Notes: generated by a model from the letters alone, not told the origin. A stretch of DNA of 64,000 bases from Polynucleobacter yangtzensis (GCF_001595965.1 NZ_LOJI01000040.1:278-64277), one strand, 5' to 3'; counted from the first letter of the stretch, positions 21,473 through 30,655 are shown. Numbers and translations: made by a program.

Positions 21473-22720
21473 TTAGATCACCTTGTCGTGACGGAGAGAA
21501 ATCAAATCGTCAGTGGTGTAACCCAACTCATGAAGAATCTCATCGGTGTGCTCACCAAGCAATGGTGAACGTGTCACTTCTGTTGGGCTATCAGACATCT
21601 TGATTGGGTTACCAACAGTAAGGTACTTGCCACGAATTGGATGATCCACTTCAACCACGGTGCCAGTAGCACGCAATGCAGGCTCTTCAGCGATTTCTTT
21701 CATGGACAAAATTGGGCCGCATGGAATGTCGTACTGATTGAGGATATCCATTACTTCAAACTTGGTCATCGTCATAGTCCACTTCTCGATCTCGCCGAAA
21801 ATTTCCATGAGATGTGGCAAGCGCGCCATTGGTGATGCAAAACGTACATCAGTAATCCAATCTTCACGACCGATTACTTTGCAAATGGCCTCCCAAACTG
21901 GAGCCTGAACGATTACATACATATAGGCGTTTGGATCTGTTTCCCAACCTTTGCATTTCACAATCCAACCTGGCTGACCACCGCCAGAAGCATTGCCTGC
22001 GCGGGGTACAGAGTCGCCGAACTCACCGTTCGGGAACTGAGGGTACTCTTGCATCAAGCCAACACGCTCTAAACGTTGTTGATCACGCAACTTCACGCGG
22101 CACAAGTTCAATACTGCATCTTGCATTGCTGCCAATACCTTCTGACCACGGCCAGAGTGAGTACGTTGATACAGGGCAGTCACAATACCGAGCGCTAAAT
22201 GCAAACCAGTTCCGCTATCACCGATTTGTGCACCAGTTACCATCGGAGGACCATCATCAAAACCAGTCGTTGATGCTGAGCCGCCCGCGCATTGCGCTAC
22301 GTTCTCATACACTTTGCAATCTTCGTATGGGCCAGGACCAAAGCCTTTTACAGAAGCCATGATCATCATTGGATTAAGTTCTTGTATACGCTCCCAAGAA
22401 AATCCCATGCGATCCAAAGCACCTGGTGCAAAGTTCTCAACTAAAACGTCGCACTCTTTAATGAGGCGCTCAAGAATTTCTTTACCCTTTTGGGTTTTCG
22501 TATTCACGGTAATAGAACGCTTGTTATGGTTCAACATCGTGAAATACAAGCTATCAGCATCAGGGATATCGCGCAACTGACCGCGTGTTGCATCACCTTC
22601 GCCAGATTTTTCTACTTTGATTACGTCAGCACCAAACCAAGCCAGTAACTGAGTACAGGTTGGGCCTGATTGAACGTGCGTAAAGTCGAGGATTTTGACC
22701 CCTTCTAGTGCTTTTGCCAT
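21473..22720 (-). CDS. frc: Formyl-CoA transferase-like CoA-transferase (second copy)
   Basis: Class III (CaiB/BaiF) CoA-transferase, 415 residues, expected to move CoA from formyl-CoA to oxalate. Catalytic Asp168 in GDSG corresponds to Asp169 of the formyl-CoA transferase family. The mobile glycine loop reads [10 protein letters not shown] (245-249), with Ser replacing the first Gly of the GGGGQ loop present in the other copy at 23361-24611. The two copies are close paralogues along their full length. It is co-transcribed with the formyltransferase-like gene and separated from the PAS gene by 140 bases that contain an inverted repeat. Confidence 0.87.
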   Translation of the reverse strand: MAKALEGVKILDFTHVQSGPTCTQLLAWFGADVIKVEKSGEGDATRGQLRDIPDADSLYFTMLNHNKRSITVNTKTQKGKEILERLIKECDVLVENFAPGALDRMGFSWERIQELNPMMIMASVKGFGPGPYEDCKVYENVAQCAGGSASTTGFDDGPPMVTGAQIGDSGTGLHLALGIVTALYQRTHSGRGQKVLAAMQDAVLNLCRVKLRDQQRLERVGLMQEYPQFPNGEFGDSVPRAGNASGGGQPGWIVKCKGWETDPNAYMYVIVQAPVWEAICKVIGREDWITDVRFASPMARLPHLMEIFGEIEKWTMTMTKFEVMDILNQYDIPCGPILSMKEIAEEPALRATGTVVEVDHPIRGKYLTVGNPIKMSDSPTEVTRSPLLGEHTDEILHELGYTTDDLISLRHDKVI

Positions 22721-22794
22721 GGTTTAAGTCCTAATAAGAATGAAAATTTTGAATTGAGGCAATTTTACCAGCGGGAAATAGGGAAAAATGGTGC

Positions 22795-22813
22795 GTGCCC
22801 AATATTTGGGCAC
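22795..22813 (-). terminator. Inverted repeat after the PAS gene, possible terminator
   Basis: Perfect 8-bp arms GTGCCCAA / TTGGGCAC with a 3-base loop, 48 bases past the PAS-protein stop on the minus strand. The following minus-strand sequence has only a short T-run (ATTTTTCCC) ten bases later, so terminator function is likely but not certain; it could also be an operator for the second frc. Confidence 0.5.
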
Positions 22814-22860
22814 AGATCCCTTTTAAGCCTGAATTGGCGTCGCTATAAGACTATATGTGG

Positions 22861-23289
22861 CTAAGTCTGAGGATTTTCAAGATCAGCAAGACGCTTTTTG
22901 AGAGCCCTTTCTTGGGCAAAGCGCTCGGTTTCATCCCGAATGATGGCTACCACCCCATTGGCCTTACCAGAGGCGTCAAATAGCATTCCTACTGTAAAGG
23001 CGATCGACAGCATGCTGCCATCCTTATGTTTGGCAGGCACCTTCAATAGAGATGTTCCATAGCGAGTGGTGCCTGTCTCCATGGAGTGGCTGTAACCTTC
23101 ATTGTGTTTTTGACGTTGGCGCTCTGGAACTATGAGATCCAAAGTATTTCCCAAAGCCTCTTCTTCCAAATATCCAAAGATACGAGTTGCGGCAGGATTC
23201 CAAAGCACGATCTTTTCATGGGCATCAGCCACGATGATCGCATCACCTACGCACTCCACTAATTGATGTAAATCGATATCGGTATTCAT
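22861..23289 (-). CDS. PAS-domain sensor protein, single domain
   Basis: 142 residues comprising almost only one PAS domain: DAIIVADAHEKIVLWNPAATRIFGY, then the LIVPERQRQKHNEGY region, LLKVPAKHKDGS, and a C-terminal PAC-like IRDETERFAQERALKKRLADLE helix. There is no output domain (no kinase, GGDEF or HTH). The short C-terminal coiled coil might mediate dimerisation. It lies between the two frc genes, downstream of the oxc-frc terminator, which suggests a sensing or partner role in oxalate metabolism; that role is inference. Confidence 0.8.
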   Translation of the reverse strand: MNTDIDLHQLVECVGDAIIVADAHEKIVLWNPAATRIFGYLEEEALGNTLDLIVPERQRQKHNEGYSHSMETGTTRYGTSLLKVPAKHKDGSMLSIAFTVGMLFDASGKANGVVAIIRDETERFAQERALKKRLADLENPQT

Positions 23290-23311
23290 GGGTCCAGTCT
23301 ATAGAATAAAA

Positions 23312-23334
23312 AAGGCGCCCACAAGGAGCGCCTT
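23312..23334 (-). terminator. Intrinsic terminator of the oxc-frc operon
   Basis: Arms AAGGCGC / GCGCCTT (23312-23318 with 23328-23334); on the minus strand the hairpin is followed by TTTTTTATTC. It lies 27 bases after the frc stop (23361) and upstream of the PAS start (23289), so it separates oxc-frc from the PAS gene. Confidence 0.85.
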
Positions 23335-23360
23335 CAAAATAATGCCAGTGTTACTTATTA

Positions 23361-24611
23361 TTAAACTGCTTTAGCTGTGTGCAACTTAGCGATATCATCA
23401 GCGCTATAGCCAAGGTCAGCCAACACTTCATCAGTGTGCTCACCCAATACTGGAGATGGTTTCACTTCGATTTCCAAATCAGAGAACTTGATTGGGCTAC
23501 CGATTGTCAAATACTTGCCACGTACTTTGTGGTCAACTTCAACGATAGAACCGCTCTTACGCAAGTCTGGTGAAGCAGCCAATTCTTTCATTGAGAGAAC
23601 TGGAGCGCATGGAATATCGAATTTGCGGAGGATGTCCACAGCTTCGTACTTAGTCTTATCTTTGAGCCAGTCTTCGATAGTTGCGAAGATGTCAAAAATT
23701 TTGTCTTGACGAGCTTCAGCAGTCATATATGCTGGATCAGTTGCCCACTCTGGTTTGCCCAAAGCCTTAGTAATTGGCTCCCAAGCGTGACCTTGAATTG
23801 TGAAATAGATATACGCGTTTGGATCTGTTTCCCAACCCTTACACTTCAAAACCCAACCTGGCTGACCGCCACCACCAGCGTTACCGCCGCGTGGAACTAC
23901 GTCAGTGAATGAACCGTGTGGGTATTGTGGGTACTCTTCCAAGTATCCAACTTTGTCTAAACGTTGTTGATCGCGCAACTTCACGCGGCACAAGTTCAAT
24001 ACAGCGTCTTGCATTGAGCAAGATACTTTTTGACCTTTGCCAGTTTTTTGACGCTGCATCAACGCTGTCAAGATACCGATTGCCAAGTGCATACCAGTGT
24101 TTGAGTCGCCCAAAGCAGCAGCAGAAACTGTAGGAGGACCATCCCAAAAACCAGTAGTAGAAGCAGCACCACCAGCACACTGGGCAACGTTCTCATACAC
24201 TTTCAAATCTTCGTATGAGTGGCCATCACTAAAGCCCTTAACAGAAGCCAAAATCATTTTTGGGTTCAACTCCTGAATACGCTTCCAAGAGAAGCCCATG
24301 CGGTCTAATGCGCCTGGGCCAAAGTTCTCAACCATTACATCTGAAACTTTAATCATCTTCTCTAAAACTTCTTTACCTTCTGGAGTCTTAGTATCCAAAG
24401 TCAAAGAGCGCTTGTTGCCGTTCAACATAGTGAAGTACAAAGCGTCAGCGCCTGGAATATCGCGCAATTGGCTACGAGTAACGTCGCCAGCACCTGGACG
24501 CTCAACCTTGATGACGTCTGCGCCATAAAAGCCCAATAACTGAGTACATGCAGGACCTGCTTGTACGTGTGTAAAGTCAATAATGCGAATACCGTCTAAT
24601 GGTTTAGTCAT
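23361..24611 (-). CDS. frc: Formyl-CoA:oxalate CoA-transferase
   Basis: Activates oxalate to oxalyl-CoA using formyl-CoA, coupled with Oxc in the oxalate cycle. 416 residues, class III CoA-transferase fold. Catalytic Asp169 (GDSN) is at the same position as in the Oxalobacter enzyme, and the tetraglycine loop [10 protein letters not shown] is intact. It lies 48 bases downstream of oxc and ends at a strong terminator (23312-23334), so oxc-frc is one transcription unit. This copy, not that at 21473, has the canonical loop and is the likelier main enzyme. Confidence 0.95.
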   Translation of the reverse strand: MTKPLDGIRIIDFTHVQAGPACTQLLGFYGADVIKVERPGAGDVTRSQLRDIPGADALYFTMLNGNKRSLTLDTKTPEGKEVLEKMIKVSDVMVENFGPGALDRMGFSWKRIQELNPKMILASVKGFSDGHSYEDLKVYENVAQCAGGAASTTGFWDGPPTVSAAALGDSNTGMHLAIGILTALMQRQKTGKGQKVSCSMQDAVLNLCRVKLRDQQRLDKVGYLEEYPQYPHGSFTDVVPRGGNAGGGGQPGWVLKCKGWETDPNAYIYFTIQGHAWEPITKALGKPEWATDPAYMTAEARQDKIFDIFATIEDWLKDKTKYEAVDILRKFDIPCAPVLSMKELAASPDLRKSGSIVEVDHKVRGKYLTIGSPIKFSDLEIEVKPSPVLGEHTDEVLADLGYSADDIAKLHTAKAV

Positions 24612-24659
24612 GTTGTTTCTCCTTAAGTCTTTCTTGTTTACTTCTAAATTTATCTTGAA

Positions 24660-26369
24660 TTACTTCTTAGCAGCTGCTGTGGATGGGTTTAAGTTTGTTA
24701 AACGTCCACTCTCAGTACCTGCAGTTTCATCAATAACAGCATTGATGAGAGCTGGTTTACCGGCAGCAATTGCTTCTGTTAAGGCTGCTTCTAACTCTGC
24801 TGGTGTAGTTACGTAGTAACCTACGCCACCAAATGCTTCAATCATCTTGTCGTAACGAGCGTCCTTAACAAACACGGTGGGCGCAACATCAGCACCGCCA
24901 GTTGGATTAACGTCGGTACCGCGGTATACACCGTTGTTATTGAAAACAACTGTTGTAATTGGCAAGTTGTAACGGCAAATAGTTTCCAATTCCATACCGC
25001 TGAAACCGAACGCGCTATCACCCTCTACGGCTACTGTTGGCAAACCGCTAGTTACAGCAGCACCAATCGCATAACCCATACCGATACCCATAATTCCCCA
25101 AGTACCAGAGTCAAAACGCTTACGTGGCTTATACATATCAACGATTGCGCGGCAATAGTCGAGTGTATTTGCACCTTCGTTTACCAAGTTCACATCTGGG
25201 TTCTTCTTGATCACATCACGAATCACACGCAATGCACCATGGAAGTTCATTGGGTTTGCTTCTTTAGCCAATGTCTCAGCCATCTTGGCTGTGTTCTTAT
25301 CTTTCTTCTCGGTGATAGCTGCAATCCACTCAGCGCTTGGCTTGGGAACAGCAGAGATGCCCTTCAAGAGCTCACCAACGCATGAACCAATATCACCAAT
25401 TAATGGAGCAGCGATTTGTACGTTGCTATCAACTTCGTTTGCCTGAATATCGATTTGGATAAATTTCTTAGGTTCTTTACCCCAAGTTTTACCTTTACCA
25501 TGTGCAAGCAACCAATTCAAACGCGCACCAACCAATAACACTGCATCAGCTTCAGCTAATACAAATGAGCGCGCTGCAGAAGCAGACTGTGGATGATTGT
25601 CTGGCAACAAACCTTTAGCCATAGACATTGGCAAATAAGGAATGCCAGATTTTTCAACCAAATCACGGATCTCTTTATCAGCTTGAGCATAAGCAGCGCC
25701 TTTACCCAACAGAATCAATGGACGCTTAGCACCCTTCAACACGTCCAATGCACGAGCAACCGCATCGGCCGCTGGGATCTGACGTGGAACTGGATCGATT
25801 ACCTTGAAGATGGATTTCTTAGCTTCTTCAACAGGCATTGTTTGCGCGAGCAACTGTGCTGGCAAGTCCAAATACACACCACCTGGGCGACCAGAAACCG
25901 CAGCGCGAATTGCACGTGCAAAACCGATGCCAATATCTTCGATATGGTTGATACGATAAGCAGCTTTGCAATATGGCTTAGCCGCGTTGAGCTGATCCAT
26001 CTCTTCGTAGTCGCCTTGTTGCAAGTCAACGATTTCACGCTCGCTTGAACCAGAGATCAAAATCATTGGGAAGCAGTTCACAGTTGCATTAGCAAGTGCT
26101 GTTAAGCCATTCAAGAAACCAGGTGCAGAAACTGTCATGCAAATGCCTGGCTTTTGCGTCATGTAACCAGCAATCGCTGCAGCATTACCTGCATGCTGCT
26201 CATGACGGAAGCCAATAAAACGCAAACCTTCAGCCTGTGCTAAACGACATAAGTCGGTAATTGGAATACCAACCAGGCCGAAAATCGTATCAAGGTCGTT
26301 TGCCTTTAAGGCATCAATGACGAGATGGAAGCCATCCGTTAACTGTGTGTTTTGATTATCTGTTGTCAT
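24660..26369 (-). CDS. oxc: Oxalyl-CoA decarboxylase
   Basis: ThDP-dependent decarboxylation of oxalyl-CoA to formyl-CoA and CO2. 569 residues with three ThDP-enzyme domains: N-terminal pyrimidine-binding with the activating Glu57 ([12 protein letters not shown]), central domain, and C-terminal pyrophosphate-binding motif starting GDSAFGFSG and ending NNNG. The start is followed by an N-terminal [19 protein letters not shown] typical of Oxc rather than acetolactate synthase. The direct neighbour frc settles the assignment. The 202 bases upstream contain a Crp/Fnr-type site at 26520-26533. Confidence 0.96.
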   Translation of the reverse strand: MTTDNQNTQLTDGFHLVIDALKANDLDTIFGLVGIPITDLCRLAQAEGLRFIGFRHEQHAGNAAAIAGYMTQKPGICMTVSAPGFLNGLTALANATVNCFPMILISGSSEREIVDLQQGDYEEMDQLNAAKPYCKAAYRINHIEDIGIGFARAIRAAVSGRPGGVYLDLPAQLLAQTMPVEEAKKSIFKVIDPVPRQIPAADAVARALDVLKGAKRPLILLGKGAAYAQADKEIRDLVEKSGIPYLPMSMAKGLLPDNHPQSASAARSFVLAEADAVLLVGARLNWLLAHGKGKTWGKEPKKFIQIDIQANEVDSNVQIAAPLIGDIGSCVGELLKGISAVPKPSAEWIAAITEKKDKNTAKMAETLAKEANPMNFHGALRVIRDVIKKNPDVNLVNEGANTLDYCRAIVDMYKPRKRFDSGTWGIMGIGMGYAIGAAVTSGLPTVAVEGDSAFGFSGMELETICRYNLPITTVVFNNNGVYRGTDVNPTGGADVAPTVFVKDARYDKMIEAFGGVGYYVTTPAELEAALTEAIAAGKPALINAVIDETAGTESGRLTNLNPSTAAAKK

Positions 26370-26519
26370 AGAAATTTTTCAAGAATCACAAATCGCCCGA
26401 TAAGGGCTAATGCAATTTAGCTTTCGCTAATGTCTCCAATTTAGTTATTAATCGCACTGCGGAATTTTTGACCCCGCTTAGGCTGAGATGAATATTAGGC
26501 TTGGGGAGGGGGTTCATCA

Positions 26520-26533
26520 TTGACTTCGGTCAA
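26520..26533 (-). promoter_or_regulatory. Crp/Fnr-type operator candidate upstream of oxc
   Basis: TTGA-N6-TCAA (TTGACTTCGGTCAA), matching the family consensus for FNR-like regulators, with GAC/GTC extending the symmetry. It lies 150 bases before the oxc start and 38 bases after the stop of the Crp-family gene. Its location in the only sizeable non-coding gap of the operon supports a function; which regulator binds is inference. Confidence 0.5.
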
Positions 26534-26571
26534 TTTCCCTCTAAATCCTGTAATTACAGCTGGGTGACTGC

Positions 26572-27192
26572 TTATACAAAAAGCTCTTTATGCTTTGTTT
26601 TGAGGCGACTCAGTGTCTCCGGGGAGAGGTTGAGATAAGCCGCCAGCTCCTTTTTAGGAAGGAGCTCAAACAAATCCTCGTATTTACGCAGGAAACGCTC
26701 CACCCGACCCGGGGCATCGAGCATATGCAAAGTAATCGTATGGGCCATGATTTCACTCATCAGGCGCATGACTTCAAACTCAAAACTCTCTTTCAGAATC
26801 TTGTGCTCATCCAAGAACTCCGCCCACTTCTTGAGGGGCATCCGAGCCACGCGGGCCTTGGTCACAGAGGCAATACTGTAGGGGGCAGCCGTCTTCAGAC
26901 GCCATGCCGCATAGCTAGTTTCAATATCTTTTTCGATGGCAAAACGCAGGATCATTTCTTTTGCATCTGCACTAGAAACAATACGCTTTAGGATGCCGTC
27001 CAAAACAAAGTACTGCTCCATCTGATGGTCGCCTTGATGAAGCAAAATTTCGGATTTTTTGAGGTCCGAGATCTCTAAATGACGCTCCAACTCAGCCATT
27101 GCAGCTGGATCTAAGCTTTTTAAGACCGAGTTTTGGCTCAACTGCAGGCGAATCAGGTTCTTTTCGGGATGCTTATCTAATACGGTCATCAA
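26572..27192 (-). CDS. Crp/Fnr family transcriptional regulator
   Basis: 206 residues: an N-terminal cyclic-nucleotide-binding-type beta-barrel (ILLHQGDHQMEQYFVLDGILKR) and a C-terminal helix-turn-helix (KKELAAYLNLSPETLSRLK). No N-terminal cysteine cluster for an Fe-S sensor is seen, and the PRxxRS-like cAMP phosphate pocket is not evident, so the effector is unknown. It is directly upstream of oxc-frc on the same strand, making it the likely regulator of oxalate use. On the other side it is divergent from the B12 riboswitch. Confidence 0.85.
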   Translation of the reverse strand: MMTVLDKHPEKNLIRLQLSQNSVLKSLDPAAMAELERHLEISDLKKSEILLHQGDHQMEQYFVLDGILKRIVSSADAKEMILRFAIEKDIETSYAAWRLKTAAPYSIASVTKARVARMPLKKWAEFLDEHKILKESFEFEVMRLMSEIMAHTITLHMLDAPGRVERFLRKYEDLFELLPKKELAAYLNLSPETLSRLKTKHKELFV

Positions 27193-27282
27193 TACTTGCT
27201 CCTAGAGCTCACATTGTAGGCTTTTTTACATTTTTAAGCGGGATTTGGGGGCTTTGACCTCAGCAGATAAGCTAGAATGGCG

Positions 27283-27477
27283 GGGTCGTGGTGCTTTATT
27301 GCAATGCAATAAAGTTAAACGGGAAACACTAAACGTGTGCTGCCCCCGCAACGGTAGGTAAATGCGCCTTTTATTCATTTGAAAGGCGTCAGGAATCTGA
27401 CAAAGCCACTGTGCGCGTCAATCGCATGGGAAGGCCAGATTCTGATATTTACTAGCCCGGATACCGGCCAAGACAGG
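27283..27477 (+). ncRNA. Cobalamin riboswitch
   Basis: Contains the conserved core in order: GGTGC start, AAACGGGAAACACT, the invariant-type CCCCGCAACGGTAG, GTCAGGAATCTGAC, GGGAAGGCC, and the B12 box AGCCCGGATACCGGCC (27454-27469) followed by AAGACAGG. Adenosylcobalamin binding should lower expression of the receptor gene at 27619 (family knowledge). Exact ends are estimated. Confidence 0.93.
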
Positions 27478-27557
27478 TGGAATTTTGCGGACGGGGATCT
27501 TCGCGCGCCAATAAAGCGTAACCTGCGCCTCATTGACGTCTGAACTCCTGCACGTGA

Positions 27558-27611
27558 AATTCTGTTCGACCTAGCTAACGGGGAAGTTAGCTGGGCAATC
27601 GATAACAGAAA
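27558..27611 (+). promoter_or_regulatory. Predicted RBS-sequestering hairpin of the cobalamin riboswitch
   Basis: A long hairpin lies between aptamer and start codon: outer arms TTCTGTT (27560-27566) and AACAGAA (27604-27610), inner arms AGCTAAC (27573-27579) and GTTAGCT (27586-27592), with further CGA/TCG and CC/GG pairs between. The 3' arm overlaps the ribosome binding site AGAAAG (27606-27611), 7 bases before the ATG. This fits a translational expression platform; the anti-sequester alternative was not resolved. Confidence 0.55.
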
Positions 27612-27618
27612 GTCTTTT

Positions 27619-29751
27619 ATGAACTTGCAGTTAAAGCAGAAAAAAATCGCCGTAGTATGTGGCACCCTTCTCTCCCTCAGCATCAACCAGCTAGCATTTG
27701 CACAAAATAATCCATCTACACTCATTGTGACTGGTACGCGATTTGAGGAAAACCTTAATCAGGTCCCAGCGAATGTCAAAGTGATTACGCGCGATGAAAT
27801 TGAGAACTCAACCTCCAACACAATTCCTCAGGTGCTATCACAAATTGGCGGCTTAAGAGTAAGCGGTTTAAATTCAAGCGCCTTAAATTTAGATGCATCA
27901 GTCGACATGGGTGGATTTGGACCAACCGGCAACAGCACAACCGCAATCTTGGTTGATGGCATCCGAGTAAATCCAATTGATTCAGGAAGCGTCGACTGGG
28001 AATCTATTCCAATCGATTCCATTGAGCGTATCGAAATTCTTCAGGGTGGCGCAAGTGTTCAATACGGCAATGGTGCAGTTGGTGGCGTGATCAACATCAT
28101 CACTAATGGTGGCAAGAAAACAATTAACCAGGCCTCTGCGACCTACGGCACTTGGGGCACCTCCATTAACAATGCCATCTTTAGAAATACAGTCGATAAA
28201 ACGACTTTACAAGTCAGCGCCAACACATCGAATACCAATGGCTGGCGTCCTAATACAGGGGCAAACGCCTACTCTATCGATGCGAAAATTTTGCAAGATT
28301 TAGGCAACAGAGATCGCTTTTTTGTTGATGCATATTACGGCTACACCAATTCACAACTTGCTAGTCCTGTAGTGGGATTGGTTGGCTCAGGAAACCCACT
28401 CTCCGTTAGACCGCAAAATGCGGGCAATAACATAACAACCAATAATTCTGGCTTTCGCCAAGGATTAACAAAAACATTAAGCGAGAATTACGTAGTAGAA
28501 ATCGATACCTCTTATAACAATAAATCCTCTTTCTTCTACGTACCCCAAGCAGATTACTTTGCTAGCCCCGAGTTTGGTTCAGCCGGTAGTCCGATGAATA
28601 ATAAATTGCAAGGCTGGCAGCTTGCTTTGTCACCGCGCCTGAAAGCAGACTTTGGCGTTATTGGCACTTCGATCTTTGGCTATGATTTCTCGAAAGCGAA
28701 TCAAGCTGGAAGCAATAGCTACACGCCACAATCTCAAAGCATCATTCTCGCGAATCAATTCGATGCCACGAGCAATCCCTTTGGAACTTATTACAACAAT
28801 CTAACAAGCGATTCGCAAAACGCCACACAAATTAATAATTCAGTCTACGTAATGCAAAGAATTCCCCTAGGAAATATTTTGGAGGCAAGCGGAGGATTCC
28901 GTCGACAAGTGCAGCAAGCATCAACAACTAGCTCTGCCATCACCGCTTCCAATGGGACTGTCTCTGGCAATCAGCAATATGCTGCCAATGCAGGAGATTT
29001 AGCGCTTAATGCTAACTACCTGCCAGGACAACGTGTGTATGTGAAGTGGAATCAGTCCTTCAGATTCCCCAATATTGACGAATACTGGGGCCTGCTATAC
29101 AACCCAACAACCCAAACTACATCAACCGTCTTTAGCGGGATTTTGCAACCACAAACAACTCAGACATATGAGGTTGGCGGCAACTGGGATGTTTTGAGTT
29201 CTAAAGTGACATCGTCGATATTTAAGTCTATGACACAAAATGAAATTAGCTATAACCCCGCCACAGGTTACAACTACAACTCAATTTATCAAGTGAATCG
29301 CGGCGGAATTCTATTGGATGTTGCATCTAATATTTCACCCTCATTCAATATTGGCTTCGGAGGAAAATACCAAAAGTCATACTATGCCAATGGGCCATTT
29401 TCCGGAAATGCTATTCCAGTAGTTCCAGACACGCTTCTTAATGCTAGAGCGAATTACCTCATTGCAACAAATTGGACCATTGGTGGAGTAGTGAATTACG
29501 TTAGCAGTCAGCATTACGATACCGGCCCAAGCTACTACAGCGCAACACCAGTGATGCCGTCTTACGTCATTGGGGATATATTTACCTCGTATAAGTTCCA
29601 AGGCATTGAAGCACGTCTTACAGTCAAAAACGTTGGTAATGCGCAATATGCCACGTACGGAACTGCGCCAAGCAATGTCTCTAGTCGTTACTCTTACTAT
29701 CCAAGCGAACCAAGGTCGGTTTTTGTAACCCTGAAATACAACTTCAATTAA
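27619..29751 (+). CDS. btuB: TonB-dependent outer-membrane receptor, vitamin B12 (BtuB-like)
   Basis: Outer-membrane beta-barrel for corrinoid uptake, energised by TonB. 710 residues: signal peptide 1-28 (hydrophobic VVCGTLLSLSINQLAFA, cleavage after AFA), TonB box near STLIVTGTR, plug domain with ILVDGIRVNP and IERIEILQGGASVQYGNGAVGGVINI, then a ~550-residue barrel ending in the aromatic terminus LKYNFN. Control by the upstream cobalamin riboswitch identifies the substrate. The barrel is rich in Asn, Ser and Thr. No btuC/D/F genes are adjacent. Confidence 0.92.
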   Translation: MNLQLKQKKIAVVCGTLLSLSINQLAFAQNNPSTLIVTGTRFEENLNQVPANVKVITRDEIENSTSNTIPQVLSQIGGLRVSGLNSSALNLDASVDMGGFGPTGNSTTAILVDGIRVNPIDSGSVDWESIPIDSIERIEILQGGASVQYGNGAVGGVINIITNGGKKTINQASATYGTWGTSINNAIFRNTVDKTTLQVSANTSNTNGWRPNTGANAYSIDAKILQDLGNRDRFFVDAYYGYTNSQLASPVVGLVGSGNPLSVRPQNAGNNITTNNSGFRQGLTKTLSENYVVEIDTSYNNKSSFFYVPQADYFASPEFGSAGSPMNNKLQGWQLALSPRLKADFGVIGTSIFGYDFSKANQAGSNSYTPQSQSIILANQFDATSNPFGTYYNNLTSDSQNATQINNSVYVMQRIPLGNILEASGGFRRQVQQASTTSSAITASNGTVSGNQQYAANAGDLALNANYLPGQRVYVKWNQSFRFPNIDEYWGLLYNPTTQTTSTVFSGILQPQTTQTYEVGGNWDVLSSKVTSSIFKSMTQNEISYNPATGYNYNSIYQVNRGGILLDVASNISPSFNIGFGGKYQKSYYANGPFSGNAIPVVPDTLLNARANYLIATNWTIGGVVNYVSSQHYDTGPSYYSATPVMPSYVIGDIFTSYKFQGIEARLTVKNVGNAQYATYGTAPSNVSSRYSYYPSEPRSVFVTLKYNFN

Positions 29752-29771
29752 ACACCCCAGTAATGATTCGC

Positions 29772-29812
29772 CTACTTTAAGACCCCAATTCTGCATTGCG
29801 GTCTTAAAGTAG
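29772..29812. terminator. Long inverted repeat after btuB (probable terminator)
   Basis: Perfect 13-bp arms CTACTTTAAGACC / GGTCTTAAAGTAG (29772-29784 and 29800-29812) with a 15-base loop, 20 bases after the btuB stop. No T-run follows on either strand, so it may end transcription with help from other factors or protect the 3' end of the btuB mRNA. Confidence 0.5.
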
Positions 29813-29853
29813 CGCCCTCCCCCATGGTTTGAAGCTGAGGCTACAATGCCAAT

Positions 29854-30141
29854 ATGAGTGAATTAAGCCCAATTCCCCCAAGCGAAGATACTAGCGATCT
29901 AAGTTCGCTGAGCATCTCTATTGCCCGCATATCCGAAAAAATTTCATTGATTGAAGATGCAGTAAGAAACTTGAATCAAAATCGAGCGCAACTGGAAGGC
30001 AAAATTGATGAAGCTCAAAAACGCGTTCAACGCATTTTGAGTCGCCTACCAGATCAAAGTGATGGTCGCCAACTAAATCTACTTGGCGAAGTTGCTACAC
30101 CAAACAATCCAGAGGATGATAATGAGCCAACAACGCATTGA
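29854..30141 (+). CDS. Small coiled-coil protein upstream of zapA (possible ZapB-like/TIGR02449)
   Basis: 95 residues; the N-terminal third is Ser/Pro rich, residues ~25-65 form a heptad-like helix (IARISEKISLIEDAVRNL, then NQNRAQLEGKIDEAQKRVQRIL), and the rest is RLPDQSDGRQLNLLGE plus an acidic tail. It overlaps zapA by 20 bases, so the two are translated together. A small coiled-coil gene before zapA is common in proteobacteria and is often described as a ZapB-like or TIGR02449 protein; this identity is tentative, while the coding status is well supported. Confidence 0.65.
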   Translation: MSELSPIPPSEDTSDLSSLSISIARISEKISLIEDAVRNLNQNRAQLEGKIDEAQKRVQRILSRLPDQSDGRQLNLLGEVATPNNPEDDNEPTTH

Positions 30142-30475
30142 AGTCAGCCTTGCCGGCCAAAAAATCACCTTAGCAACGAGCGCTGAGCATGAACCTTTAT
30201 TAAGAGCAGCATGCGTCCTAGTTGACGAACAAATTCAGCTTGCTATTAGTGGTGGTAATCGCAGCATTGAACGCGCCAGCATGATGGCGGCGCTCAAAAT
30301 TGCCGGCGACCTCATTACATTACAAAAAAATCAAACGCAGCAAAGCAACTCCTCCAACGTGAGCTCCGATGAAATCACTCGCCTGCAAAGTGAAATTCGC
30401 GCTCTAGAGGATCAAGTCGACGCTTTGATGCAAACCCTTTCCCTGCCTGGTTCGCCAAGGCCAATAGTTCCTTGA
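30122..30475 (+). CDS. zapA: Cell division protein ZapA
   Basis: FtsZ-ring-associated protein that bundles FtsZ filaments. ATG 30122 (MSQQRIEVSLAGQ) gives 117 residues with the globular ZapA domain (VSLAGQKITLATS... AACVLVDEQIQLA) and a C-terminal coiled coil (RLQSEIRALEDQVDALMQ). The upstream in-frame ATG at 30083 lies well inside the previous gene and is unlikely. 6S RNA follows immediately, the standard proteobacterial order. Confidence 0.92.
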   Translation: MSQQRIEVSLAGQKITLATSAEHEPLLRAACVLVDEQIQLAISGGNRSIERASMMAALKIAGDLITLQKNQTQQSNSSNVSSDEITRLQSEIRALEDQVDALMQTLSLPGSPRPIVP

Positions 30476-30653
30476 ACCGATGCGCAAGCATCCGGAACGA
30501 TCTTTACCTTGTGGGCGTGAGCGTTTTGAAAGTTCACAGTGCCAACTTAGACTTGGTCACTCCCTGAGCCTCTTAATGCACCCGAAACAGAGTAGCCGTT
30601 CCACCTTGAACCTTAGGGTTCAGGATGACGGCCTAGCGGCTAAGGCGGGGAAT
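30466..30653 (+). ncRNA. ssrS: 6S RNA
   Basis: Regulatory RNA that mimics an open promoter and binds sigma70 RNA polymerase. Support: location right behind zapA; a 5' segment GATGCGCAAGCATCCGGAAC like the E. coli GAUGUUCGCAAGCGGGCC; and a 3' segment ACCTTGAACC, then AGGGTTCAGGATGACGGCC and GGCGG, matching the conserved 3' strand of E. coli 6S. The 5' CTTGAACC region can pair with the 3' GGCTAAG to close the terminal stem. Ends are approximate; the 5' end may overlap the zapA stop, and the 3' end is only a few bases from the next start codon. Confidence 0.82.
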
Positions 30654-30655
30654 TC

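Noticed and set aside
27254-27278. Promoter TTGACC ... TAGAAT for the B12 riboswitch transcript
   Set aside because: The two hexamers are only 13 bases apart, too close for a sigma70 promoter; the true promoter is not resolved.
27375-27725. Minus-strand open frame of 116 codons
   Set aside because: It covers the cobalamin riboswitch and the start of btuB; the Arg-rich product has no recognisable features.
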